Positions 17,208 through 24,707 of a stretch of 64,000 bases of DNA are shown piece after piece. The notes beneath the pieces are model-generated. The model did no database searches. It was not told the origin of the DNA and saw nothing but the letters and a program-made list of their open reading frames with translations. Position 1 is the stretch's first letter. Every line of letters starts with the position of its first letter. The stretch is from an uncultured Clostridia bacterium (GTDB taxonomy: Bacteria > Bacillota > Clostridia > Christensenellales > DTU072), in the NCBI GenBank assembly GCA_946621465.1, contig CAMOOO010000008.1:1-64000 (forward strand). Direction: 5' to 3'. A program made the translations under genes and the position numbers.

Positions 17208-18770
17208 CTATTCATGATAGATACTGTCTTTCAGTATCAACCCGTACATGTGCTGCTTATAGGCAAAGAAGAATGCCAATAGGTAAGCAAGCGCCGTGAA
17301 TGCGGCAAAGAACATCGCATATCTACGGGCGAGCATCAGCGGGAAGAATCTCCCCGAATAAGTGTTGATTGCGCGTACGGTGCAAAGTTCTTCTGCCGTA
17401 AAGGCACTGGATGCCGGCTCGCCGTCATCCGACATGGTGACGCCGCCGATGTGTCCGTTTTCTTGATCCTCGGTGTAGAGGACGCAAGCGTTGTTATAGC
17501 CGTGGACTTCGGCATAATACTTGGCGTACGCATAGGTACGCAGAGTTTCATCTTTAATAAAGTACATAGAGGGGAGTACGGTGGGTACCTGGTAGTAGCT
17601 GAACTTATAGATCAGTTTAACCAAAACGTCTCTCGTCGTCATATCGTCGGTTACGATGACGCCCATGCCGCCGGCAAGGGAAGCTACGTCAACGCCGAAC
17701 CCGTCGATAATCTCGACCACTTTGTCCAAAGAAAGGTTTTCGAGATCGCTTACGCTGATACCGAGCGTTCCGCCGAGAAGGGATATGGCGTCTTTGATGT
17801 ATTTGTTCCTCAATAGTCCGGTGCCGAGCGCAGAAAGCAGTTCATCCACCCTTTCTTCTGTCAACATGTAGTTGTACGCCGTTCCGTTCGGACCGTAGGC
17901 GTCTTTGTACTCTTTGGAATTTTTATAAGCGAGCCATTCCGGAGAGGTCTCCGCTTCGAGGTAGGCAGCAGCCAGTGCTTCGTCGGCGTCCAGACCTTTC
18001 GCCTCATACTCTTCCTGCGTGCGGTAGATCGTCAAAAGGATCTGAATGGTCTGCTCTACACCGAAGATGTAGGCGTCGGCATACAGTCCATTGGGATTAT
18101 AGACATCCCCTGTCTCACCGAACCAAATCTCAGGATCCTTTCCGTCGATAGAGGGTGCTTCCGCTCCTCTCGAACCGTCGGTGTTTTTGTTACCGCTGCC
18201 CGTGCCTTTTATGTTGTAGGTGCTGATCAGTCTGCCCTGCAAAGAGTTGATGGAACCGGAAAGACCGGAACCGCCCGACCACGGTTTGAACTCGCTCAAA
18301 TGCTCGTTGTAACTCTTTATCGGCGTTTCAACAGTCACCGACTCTTTACTTTCGTCCGCATACTTGATCTCTGCATAGAGCTTATCTTCTTTTGCGGTAA
18401 TGGTGACTTTGTCGCCCTTCTCCAGTTGATAGTAATCACGAGTGAAGCTCTCCGCAACGTCATTCAGCTTCGCTTCCGCCTTGATATCGAAAACGATGGA
18501 AAAGCCTAACAGTGCGATAACGGTAACGATAACAACGCTGATCGTCCTCGCCGCATAGCTTTTCGTGATGATGGTGACCAGGATCTGTACCGCGGTTACC
18601 GCCGCCCACGCAATGATCACTACTTCGGTAGCGATACTCTTGGTCCCAAAGCCCAGCGCATATGCGCTCTGCAGCAGAAGCAACAGCATGAGAGGGTATC
18701 CGAGCAGGTAAGATACTGTCTTTAACGTGCGAAACAGGTTCTGTCGTCTCAACGCTTTTTTGGCATCCAT
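17208..18770 (-). CDS. Membrane protein with large outside domain, first gene of pair
   Basis: A protein of about 520 residues, unknown family. Three hydrophobic helices within residues 20-98 are followed by an extracytoplasmic region (100-480) that includes a Gly/Ser-rich linker (SGGSGLSGS) and helical segments, then one helix at about 485-508. A GTG two codons upstream is open, but the ATG at 18768-18770 has GAGGAG eight bases before it and is preferred. Its stop codon TAG overlaps the ribosome site of the next gene. The role cannot be predicted. Confidence 0.75.
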   Translation of the reverse strand: MDAKKALRRQNLFRTLKTVSYLLGYPLMLLLLLQSAYALGFGTKSIATEVVIIAWAAVTAVQILVTIITKSYAARTISVVIVTVIALLGFSIVFDIKAEAKLNDVAESFTRDYYQLEKGDKVTITAKEDKLYAEIKYADESKESVTVETPIKSYNEHLSEFKPWSGGSGLSGSINSLQGRLISTYNIKGTGSGNKNTDGSRGAEAPSIDGKDPEIWFGETGDVYNPNGLYADAYIFGVEQTIQILLTIYRTQEEYEAKGLDADEALAAAYLEAETSPEWLAYKNSKEYKDAYGPNGTAYNYMLTEERVDELLSALGTGLLRNKYIKDAISLLGGTLGISVSDLENLSLDKVVEIIDGFGVDVASLAGGMGVIVTDDMTTRDVLVKLIYKFSYYQVPTVLPSMYFIKDETLRTYAYAKYYAEVHGYNNACVLYTEDQENGHIGGVTMSDDGEPASSAFTAEELCTVRAINTYSGRFFPLMLARRYAMFFAAFTALAYLLAFFFAYKQHMYGLILKDSIYHE

Positions 18771-18916
18771 AAACACTACTCCTCTAAAAAGTATAATATA
18801 ACATATACAGTATACAATACTGCGCGCGCATAGTCAATAACGAAATTAAAATTTTTAGCGATAAAAACCAAAAAAGTAAAATCGAGAATATTTAATTATA
18901 CTATGTAAAATGGAAA

Positions 18917-18973
18917 ATGCCCCATAAAGCGAATGCTTCATGGGGAAAAGGCGGAGCCTATCAAATGGGGCAT
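18917..18973 (-). terminator. Terminator-like double hairpin after tsaC
   Basis: On the minus strand the arm ATGGGGCAT followed by TTTT can pair with either of two upstream CCCCAT arms, giving a short hairpin with AAGC/GCTT extension or a longer one. It would end transcription coming from tsaC, about 110 bases beyond its stop. Confidence 0.55.
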
Positions 18974-18975
18974 AA

Positions 18976-19074
18976 TTACGAATAGTAATTTGCCGAAGAG
19001 ATAGTGCGAACGCCGCGGAAAGTGGAATTACAGACGTTATCTCGCAGCGCGATCAACATCTCTACTTTCCTCAT
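18976..19074 (-). CDS. Possible 32-residue small protein after tsaC
   Basis: An ATG at 19072-19074 opens a 32-codon frame (start MRKVEMLIALRDN, end SSANYYS) that stops at 18976-18978, between tsaC and the double hairpin. There is no good Shine-Dalgarno site, and the frame overlaps inverted repeats, so it may equally be part of a structured RNA. Low certainty. Confidence 0.25.
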   Translation of the reverse strand: MRKVEMLIALRDNVCNSTFRGVRTISSANYYS

Positions 19075-19081
19075 TCCACTC

Positions 19082-20071
19082 TCAAAAAACGCACTTCCCT
19101 CCGCTGCTCTTCATCAGCCTATCAAGCAAACTCCCTTCTATTCCGTTTTCGTCCGGTTTTTCGATCAGCAGATAGTCGTATATCTTTTCGCAATAGCGCA
19201 TCAAGCGGAAAATATTGGAAGTGAATTCTTCTCCCGTATCCCCTACGCTCAGGTAGGAAAAACCTTTTTCCTCCCACAATTCTTTGTTCGCTCCTTTAGT
19301 CAGGATGATGGGATTCTTTCCTTCCCCTTTCCTCAAAAGATACTCCCTCTCCGCGCCGCGAACGGAGCTATACAGCACACAAGGCACAATCGGCGCGTAA
19401 TGTTTATACTTCATCCCCGGCGCCGGAGCTACTTTTACCTTTCCGGAAAAAAGTTTAACGTCGGGTAGATAGGGTCGCAACATTTCTTCGGTAATTCCGC
19501 CCGGACGGAGAATGGTGGGCGTGTCGCCGGCAAGCGAAAGGACGGTCGACTCTATCCCTACCGAGCAGCTGCCGCCGTCGATAATTGCCGGGATGCGTCC
19601 GTTCATGTCTTCAAATACGGCTTCCGCCGTGGTGGGACTGATACGTTTGGAAAGGTTAGCACTGGGCGCGGCTATGGGACAATTGCAGGCGCGGAAAAAT
19701 TCTCGCGCGATAGGATGGGAGGGAATACGTATTCCCACCGTGTCCAGTCCGGCCGTCACCGAGTACGGGACTTTATCTTTTTTAGGTAGAACGATCGTCA
19801 ATGGTCCGGGAGAAAAAACGGAAAATAACTTTTTTGCAAGGTCACTCACGTATGCGACTTTTTCCGCCTCGGATACCTCCGACACGTGGACGATTAAAGG
19901 ATTATCAGACGGGCGACCTTTCGCCTCGTATATTCTCTTTACCGCCTCCTCGTTGGTGGCGTCCGCTCCCAGTCCGTAGACCGTTTCCGTCGGGAAGCCC
20001 ACTACTTCCCCTTTCTTTATCAATTCCGCGCAAAAAGGGATGATCTCTCTCCCTCCGACTCGTGTTTCCAT
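19082..20071 (-). CDS. tsaC: L-threonylcarbamoyladenylate synthase (TsaC/Sua5, long form)
   Basis: This 329-residue enzyme makes threonylcarbamoyl-AMP from threonine, bicarbonate and ATP for the t6A37 modification of ANN-decoding tRNAs. The YrdC domain fills residues 1-200: GFPTETVYGLGADATN, EAKGRPSDNPLIVHV, CPIAAPSANLSKRISPTTAE and IIDGGSCSVGIESTVLSL. Residues 215-329 are the extra Sua5 C-terminal domain, linked by APGMKYKHYAPIVP. It begins 3 bases after the stop of the gene upstream and is cotranscribed with it. Confidence 0.95.
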   Translation of the reverse strand: METRVGGREIIPFCAELIKKGEVVGFPTETVYGLGADATNEEAVKRIYEAKGRPSDNPLIVHVSEVSEAEKVAYVSDLAKKLFSVFSPGPLTIVLPKKDKVPYSVTAGLDTVGIRIPSHPIAREFFRACNCPIAAPSANLSKRISPTTAEAVFEDMNGRIPAIIDGGSCSVGIESTVLSLAGDTPTILRPGGITEEMLRPYLPDVKLFSGKVKVAPAPGMKYKHYAPIVPCVLYSSVRGAEREYLLRKGEGKNPIILTKGANKELWEEKGFSYLSVGDTGEEFTSNIFRLMRYCEKIYDYLLIEKPDENGIEGSLLDRLMKSSGGKCVF

Positions 20072-20073
20072 AT

Positions 20074-22044
20074 TTACTCCAGTATAAATATCTCCGTAAC
20101 GTTGCCCGTCACGGTGATGACGTAACTGATTTGATATACGCCGTTTACCATATAATTATCGGACAGAGCAATGCTGTCGTAGGTTGCTTCCAAAAGCACC
20201 TCGCCGGCGTAATTTTTCAGTCCGTACTTATCTTCTTCTCCCCCATAAACGTACACGCCGTCCCTGACCATGTGTACGTCAAGAAGTTGCGTTTCGTTAC
20301 CCATCTCGTCGATCTGATAGTACAGTGCGTTCTGCCCGACGATTTTTGCTCCGATGGCATATCCGCCGTAAAAGGCGGACAGCCTGTTATAGACGCAATC
20401 GACGATGATCTTTCCGTCCGTCGTTGCCGCCCCGTACCGGATACCGGTATCATCGCCGTCTTCCTTTTTCGCCGTTTCCACGTCCAAAGATGCGACGGTC
20501 ACCGTCTTTCCCTTTGCTCCCACAACGGCATATTGGGTCGCTGCGTCCGCATAAAAGACGGTCTTCTTGCCCTTTTCGGTAAAGAAGTACCCGTCGCCGA
20601 AATTGATATCGAAATAGGGGTCAGCCGTTTCAAAGCCCGTTCCGTCCACGGTGACGACGGGGAGCATGGTTTCGGGGTCGATAACGTTCATGTTTTTGTC
20701 CAGAATACAAAAGGTTTCCTTTCCCTGCGCTTGCAGTATCCCAAGAAGCGTTTCACTGTCGTACGTCTTTGCCGCTTCCGAAGAAAGCAGCGTTTGCAGT
20801 CCGGAGAAATCGGTGCGCTCGATATATGGCTGATAGAAATAGTACAAAATACTGTATCCGTCTTCCATCATATCCGCCGGGTTCATACAGGGATAGTCGT
20901 CGGGCGCGGCGACGTTATTGTTATAACTGTTGGCTGTCGCGGCGAAGTCGTCTCGCGTGTACTTATTAGCTACTTCCAGTATGGCGAAAACCTGCGGAAT
21001 ATTTTTGGTTATGCCCGTCTTGACGTTAAAGAAATCGGTCACCGTACGAGCAAAGACCAGCGTGGCGCTGCCCGAGATGTCAATGGATTGATAGCAGAAC
21101 TTATAATGTTCAAAGGGCGCGGTAGAGGTTTGCGCGGCGTAGCGGACGAACCAGCCGTTGCCCATGTATAGTACGGACAGGTCGGTGGTGTATTCGCTCT
21201 TTGCGTAGGGCGAGGTATAGCCGCAGGCGTCGCTCAATTCCAGATACCCCTGCACGTAGTCCCTGTCAATGTCGAAGAAGAATGCCTTATTCACTCCCTT
21301 TGCCACCAGATAGCGGTCGTACTGCATATAGGTATAGTTGTACCCCGTCTCGGCGTCGTACCCGTAGCGGACGCGGAAACAAAAGAGGGGCTGATTGTAT
21401 TCTTTGTACTCGTAAAAGGAACAATAGGACGCTTGCGAAGACGGTACGTCAAGGTCGCCCATTACGCACAGATATTCGCCGCAAAAATAGAACTGTTCGG
21501 GATTGGTCGAGGTATAGGAAATGGAAAAGTCGGTGACGTAGAGGGGGGTGCCGTCCACGCCTTCTCCGCGGAACTTAACTAAACCTACGTAGAGCTTTCC
21601 GGTCAGATAATCGGCCGCCGTCGTCTGCGTGACGATGGCATAGTCCCCTTTTATGGAAATGACGGAATTGAACCTGGGAGAAATGTAATTGCCCTCTTTG
21701 TCAATAAATCCGTAGAGGGTGACCGTCTTTTGCGAGGCCTCTTCTCTGTGCGTAGACTCGACGACGAAAACGTCGGCGGCTACGTCGTACTCGGTAACCG
21801 ACAGTCCGGGTGCAAGAGTCAAAAGACGTTCGGCTTTGGTAAAGGACTCCACCGAATGGTATTCTCTTTGATAGACCGCTTCCTTTTTAAAGACGAAAAA
21901 CCACAGACAAAGCCCGACGACGGTCAGACACAAAACCGCGGCGATACAGGAAAGCAGTATCACTTTGACCTTTTTGGTGAGCTTCTTACGGGGGCGTCTT
22001 TCTTTTTTGGCGCGGACTAAAAATTCCCTTCTGTCTTTTTTCAT
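20074..22044 (-). CDS. Membrane-anchored protein with WG-like repeats
   Basis: A 656-residue protein: a basic cytoplasmic start (KERRPRKKLTKKVK), one transmembrane helix at about 28-51, then an extracytoplasmic beta-rich domain. Segments such as YGFIDKEGNYISPRFNSV, GAATTDGKIIVDCVYNRLSA and YGLKNYAGEVLLEATYDSIA match the pattern of WG repeats (G-x-hydrophobic, then a K/D-G turn and P-x-Y/F-D/N), giving a probable propeller or solenoid. The job is unknown. The promoter's -10 box ends 9 bases before the ATG and no ribosome site precedes it, so the mRNA is predicted to be leaderless. tsaC follows by 3 bases. Confidence 0.75.
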   Translation of the reverse strand: MKKDRREFLVRAKKERRPRKKLTKKVKVILLSCIAAVLCLTVVGLCLWFFVFKKEAVYQREYHSVESFTKAERLLTLAPGLSVTEYDVAADVFVVESTHREEASQKTVTLYGFIDKEGNYISPRFNSVISIKGDYAIVTQTTAADYLTGKLYVGLVKFRGEGVDGTPLYVTDFSISYTSTNPEQFYFCGEYLCVMGDLDVPSSQASYCSFYEYKEYNQPLFCFRVRYGYDAETGYNYTYMQYDRYLVAKGVNKAFFFDIDRDYVQGYLELSDACGYTSPYAKSEYTTDLSVLYMGNGWFVRYAAQTSTAPFEHYKFCYQSIDISGSATLVFARTVTDFFNVKTGITKNIPQVFAILEVANKYTRDDFAATANSYNNNVAAPDDYPCMNPADMMEDGYSILYYFYQPYIERTDFSGLQTLLSSEAAKTYDSETLLGILQAQGKETFCILDKNMNVIDPETMLPVVTVDGTGFETADPYFDINFGDGYFFTEKGKKTVFYADAATQYAVVGAKGKTVTVASLDVETAKKEDGDDTGIRYGAATTDGKIIVDCVYNRLSAFYGGYAIGAKIVGQNALYYQIDEMGNETQLLDVHMVRDGVYVYGGEEDKYGLKNYAGEVLLEATYDSIALSDNYMVNGVYQISYVITVTGNVTEIFILE

Positions 22045-22053
22045 ACCGCTTTT

Positions 22054-22082
22054 ATTATATCACCATACTATTTAAAATACAA
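22054..22082 (-). promoter_or_regulatory. Promoter directly abutting the WG-protein start
   Basis: TTGTAT (22077-22082), 17-base spacer, TATAAT (22054-22059). The ATG is at 22042-22044, only 9 bases (AAAAGCGGT) after the -10 box. Confidence 0.75.
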
Positions 22083-22187
22083 TAAAAACGGAGCGGCTAA
22101 TTTTTAAGCGGTTTCGTGTGAATGGCAAGATGCGTAAAACAATCTTTTTATATCGGTAAATGACGGAATAAACGCCCCGGTCGGGTA

Positions 22188-22216
22188 TTGCATTAAGGAC
22201 AAAACAGTGCTATACT
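22188..22216 (+). promoter_or_regulatory. Promoter of the secreted EEP-family protein
   Basis: TTGCAT (22188-22193), 17-base spacer, TATACT (22211-22216). The ATG follows 14 bases after the -10 box, so the 5' leader is only about 8 bases. Confidence 0.7.
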
Positions 22217-22230
22217 GTCAAAGGGTGTTT

Positions 22231-23118
22231 ATGAGAAAAAAAGTCCTTTCTTTGATTGTATTAGTTATCATTCTTTCTACGTCGATCTGCGCGTTTTGTG
22301 TCTCGTGCGGCACCGTTCGGGAACCCGAACACGCTTCATTTACCATAATGAGCTACAATATGCGTTACAACGGAGACTCGGGAAAACTCAGCGCCTCTTC
22401 CCGTCTTCCTCGCATCATTGCCCGTATTAAAGAGTATTCTCCCGATATCGTCGGCGGACAGGAAGCCCAGCCGGTGCATATCGACCGTTTAAAAGAGGCT
22501 TTGTCTGACGAGTACGATCTGGTCTTTTGCTACCGGGATCACCTATCTTTCAAAAATCTCTCCCCCGAATCCTGTCCTATCTTTTATAAAAAGGATAAAT
22601 TCGATCTGCTAGATTTCGGTCACTTTTGGCTGTCGGAAACGCCCGACGTAGAATCGAGAATGCCCGGCGCCGGTCACAACCGAATTTGCACCTGGGTTAA
22701 ACTAAGGGAGAAGGAATCGAGTAGAGAGTTTTATTATTACAACGTCCACCTTGACTTTGGCGAGGCGCAGACAAAGAGTTTGCCCGTGCTTTTATCACGG
22801 CTTGCCGGTGACGCTCCAGTTATCTTAGGGGGCGACCTTAACACCGACCCGACCGAAGATAATTACGCCGCGTTATGCGCCGAACTGACCGACAGTCGCG
22901 TCGTTGTCGGCACCGATACCGATATAGGGACCTATCACGATTACAATCCCCCATCCGTCTATCTGACCCGTCATATCGACTATCTGATGTACCGCGGCGT
23001 CATTCGTCCTGTCACCCACAAGGTCATTTGCGACGACGAAGAAAGGTGGGGCAAAGGGAATTTCGCATCCGATCACTATCCCGTTCTCGTCACTTTTATT
23101 TTGCAAAAAACAGAATAA
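22231..23118 (+). CDS. Secreted endonuclease/exonuclease/phosphatase-family protein
   Basis: A 295-residue EEP-fold protein. It starts with a signal peptide (MRKKVLSLIVLVIILSTS) and possible weak lipobox before Cys at about 26, so it is exported. Catalytic blocks are present: MSYNMRY (Asn), GGQEAQ (metal Glu), YYYNVHLDFGE (His), LGGDLNTDP (Asp/Asn) and FASDHYPVLVTF (Asp-His). Members include DNases, sphingomyelinases and sugar or lipid phosphatases; the substrate is open. An upstream GTG at 22207 is in frame but lies inside the promoter, so the ATG at 22231 is the start. Confidence 0.9.
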   Translation: MRKKVLSLIVLVIILSTSICAFCVSCGTVREPEHASFTIMSYNMRYNGDSGKLSASSRLPRIIARIKEYSPDIVGGQEAQPVHIDRLKEALSDEYDLVFCYRDHLSFKNLSPESCPIFYKKDKFDLLDFGHFWLSETPDVESRMPGAGHNRICTWVKLREKESSREFYYYNVHLDFGEAQTKSLPVLLSRLAGDAPVILGGDLNTDPTEDNYAALCAELTDSRVVVGTDTDIGTYHDYNPPSVYLTRHIDYLMYRGVIRPVTHKVICDDEERWGKGNFASDHYPVLVTFILQKTE

Positions 23119-23124
23119 AAACGT

Positions 23125-23153
23125 TTGACATTTCTTATTCAGCGGTCTACAAT
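23125..23153 (+). promoter_or_regulatory. Consensus sigma-A promoter of the thiT transcript
   Basis: TTGACA (23125-23130), exactly 17 bases, TACAAT (23148-23153). The start site would fall just before the riboswitch P1 stem. Confidence 0.9.
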
Positions 23154-23157
23154 AAAA

Positions 23158-23281
23158 AACGTGCTGGGGGTGGCAAGGTACCTTGCCTGAGATCAGACCC
23201 TTAGAACTTGCTCACGTCATAGTGAGAAAGGAAGCCGTTCGATACAAAAGTTTTTTCGCGGCTCCTGATTCTAAAAAGGAG
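23158..23281 (+). promoter_or_regulatory. TPP riboswitch with SD-sequestering platform
   Basis: The aptamer has the THI-box elements GGGGTGG, CTGAGA, ACCC, GAAC and AAAGGAAG. The P1 stem is 23158-23165 (AACG, bulged T, GCT) with AGCCGTT at 23233-23239. Downstream, CGGCT at 23259-23263 can pair with AGCCG of the P1 3' arm, while CTCCT at 23262-23266 can pair with AGGAG at 23277-23281, the thiT ribosome site, followed by seven T. So with TPP bound the free CTCCT would hide the ribosome site (or end transcription); without TPP it would be held by the P1 arm. The mechanism is inferred from these overlaps. Confidence 0.92.
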
Positions 23282-23288
23282 TTTTTTT

Positions 23289-23969
23289 ATGAACACACTA
23301 CTATTATCCAAATTCAGCTACGATCCCATTGTCTCTCTTTCCGAAGTTTGGCTTTACATCCTCATGGCAGTCCTCATTCTCATCATCGGCGCCTTGGCTT
23401 TCTTTTTCGGTAAGAGGGAAAAAGTCAACCACACCAAAGCCGTCGTCTATGCCGGCGTCATGATTGCCCTGTCGTTCGCTTTGTCCTACGTCCGGCTCTT
23501 TCACCTGCCGCAGGGCGGTTCGGTTACGTTAGCCAGTCTCCTTCCTCTCCTACTCTATTCCTACGCCTTTGGCGCGCGTAGAGGAGTGCTGGTCGGACTC
23601 ATTTGCGGACTATTACAGTTTATTCAAGAACCCATTATCTACCACCCGGCGCAGTTTTTATTGGACTACCCCATTGCCTTTTCCGCAATAGGTCTGAGCG
23701 GCATTCTGTTCCGCACGCCTACAGCGAACAAAAAGATACTACGTTTCGTCCTCGGCGCGGTGTTCGCCGGACTGATTCGCTACGCCTCTCACGTCATCAG
23801 CGGCATCTTCGTCTTTTACGTCTGGGCGCCCGAAGCCTACGGCGCTGTTGCCTGGGGATTTTTGTATAACACTTTTGTCTTTGCCGATATCGCAATAGCC
23901 ATTGCCCTCGGTGTGGTCCTACTCGGCGTCAAACCTATAGATAAGGCGCTGATAAAAGCCTGCAACTAA
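23289..23969 (+). CDS. thiT: Thiamine ECF transporter S component
   Basis: A 226-residue membrane protein of the ThiT family, the thiamine-binding subunit of a group II energy-coupling-factor transporter. After an extra N-terminal helix (residues 17-42) there are six transmembrane helices; FHLPQGGSVTLASLLPLLLY, LLQFIQEPIIYHPAQFLLDYP and the final GVLLLGVKP are family hallmarks. The TPP riboswitch upstream confirms the substrate. The ECF energising subunits (EcfA, EcfA', EcfT) are not in this window. The ATG is 7 bases after GGAG. Confidence 0.95.
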   Translation: MNTLLLSKFSYDPIVSLSEVWLYILMAVLILIIGALAFFFGKREKVNHTKAVVYAGVMIALSFALSYVRLFHLPQGGSVTLASLLPLLLYSYAFGARRGVLVGLICGLLQFIQEPIIYHPAQFLLDYPIAFSAIGLSGILFRTPTANKKILRFVLGAVFAGLIRYASHVISGIFVFYVWAPEAYGAVAWGFLYNTFVFADIAIAIALGVVLLGVKPIDKALIKACN

Positions 23970-23980
23970 GGATTTAATAT

Positions 23981-24118
23981 ATGGATAAGCAAGAACTATT
24001 TGACAAACAAAAGGAGTTATTAGACACCTTTCTCGCAACGGGCGCGATCACCAAAGACCAGTACGATAAGAGCCTGAACGCGCTGCAAGAAAAGATGTTC
24101 CCTAAATCGGAAAACTAA
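23981..24118 (+). CDS. 45-residue SHOCT-like small protein
   Basis: An open frame of 45 codons starting MDKQELFDKQKELLDTFLAT, then GAITKDQYDKSLNALQEKM. The pattern of a short helix, G-x-I-T-x-x-x-(F/Y) turn and second helix is that of a SHOCT domain, usually found at the C-terminus of larger proteins. It follows thiT by 11 bases (TAAGGATTT acts as a weak ribosome site) and is followed by a terminator, so it belongs to the TPP-controlled transcript. Function unknown. Confidence 0.7.
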   Translation: MDKQELFDKQKELLDTFLATGAITKDQYDKSLNALQEKMFPKSEN

Positions 24119-24142
24119 AATACATCCTTATAATAAAAAGAT

Positions 24143-24168
24143 AGGTCTCTCGCAAGCGCGAGGGACCT
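24143..24168 (+). terminator. Terminator of the thiT transcript
   Basis: An 11-bp stem with one T-G pair (AGGTCTCTCGC / GCGAGGGACCT) with loop AAGC, followed by TATTTAT, 24 bases after the small gene. Confidence 0.75.
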
Positions 24169-24186
24169 TATTTATGGTAAACAAAA

Positions 24187-24211
24187 CCGCAAAGAAAGAT
24201 ATTCTTTGCGG
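24187..24211 (-). terminator. Terminator of rpsT
   Basis: A perfect 10-bp stem CCGCAAAGAA / TTCTTTGCGG with a 5-base loop, followed on the minus strand by TTTTGTTT. It lies 30 bases after the rpsT stop codon. Confidence 0.88.
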
Positions 24212-24241
24212 AAAGTTATCTATATTATATAGACGCGGTAA

Positions 24242-24523
24242 TTATTCAGCTTTGCTTGCGGCAACAGCCTGATCGAGCATTTTTGCCAATCTGGACTTTT
24301 TGCGAGAAGCGGTATTGATGTGATATACACCCTTTCTCTTCGCTTCGTCAATGGCGGAAAAAGCGGATTTCAAAAGTTCGGCTGCATCGTCCAGTCTTTT
24401 TTCGGCAACGGCTGTCTCGAACTTTTTGATAGCCGTTTTGACCTCACTGCGAACGCTGCTGTTACGAGCTTTTTCCTCGGCTGTAATAAGTACGCGTTTC
24501 TTTTGCGATTTAATGATAGGCAT
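24242..24523 (-). CDS. rpsT: 30S ribosomal protein S20
   Basis: A 93-residue S20, which binds 16S rRNA helices in the small subunit body. Start MPIIKSQKKRVLITAEEKARN, later KGVYHINTASRKKSRLAKML are typical. The frame is open 18 codons further upstream, but AAAGGAG six bases before the ATG at 24521-24523 fixes the start. Length is normal (84-95). Confidence 0.96.
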   Translation of the reverse strand: MPIIKSQKKRVLITAEEKARNSSVRSEVKTAIKKFETAVAEKRLDDAAELLKSAFSAIDEAKRKGVYHINTASRKKSRLAKMLDQAVAASKAE

Positions 24524-24567
24524 TTTTATCTCCTTTATAATGCGATATTCTTTTTTAATGCTCACAT

Positions 24568-24596
24568 ATTCTACCATAACATATATAAAAAAGCAA
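24568..24596 (-). promoter_or_regulatory. Promoter of rpsT
   Basis: TTGCTT (24591-24596), 17-base spacer, TAGAAT (24568-24573), about 45 bases before the start codon. Confidence 0.65.
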
Positions 24597-24635
24597 CAAA
24601 AAACAATCTCTTTCTTATTTTTTTTACTGATACGT

Positions 24636-24664
24636 TTGCCATTATTCCGCTCCCATGCTATAAT
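24636..24664 (+). promoter_or_regulatory. Promoter of the second ECF S component
   Basis: TTGCCA (24636-24641), 17-base spacer, TATAAT (24659-24664). The leader to the ATG at 24708 is about 37 bases and has no room for a riboswitch. Confidence 0.82.
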
Positions 24665-24707
24665 TATGACCTAAATTGTTATTATTTTCCGTAAATAAGG
24701 AGACGTC

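Larger units (their letters stand above)
18771..19081. other. 311-bp intergenic region with several inverted repeats
   Basis: Right of the AT-rich upstream region of the membrane operon (TATACT at about 18784-18789 on the minus strand) there is a dense set of inverted repeats: 18917-18925 with 18965-18973 (9 bp, perfect), 18920-18925 with 18940-18945 (alternative pairing of the same arm), 18974-18979 with 18985-18990, and 19021-19028 with 19073-19080 (8 bp, perfect). Part of it is the 3' region of tsaC. Confidence 0.65.
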
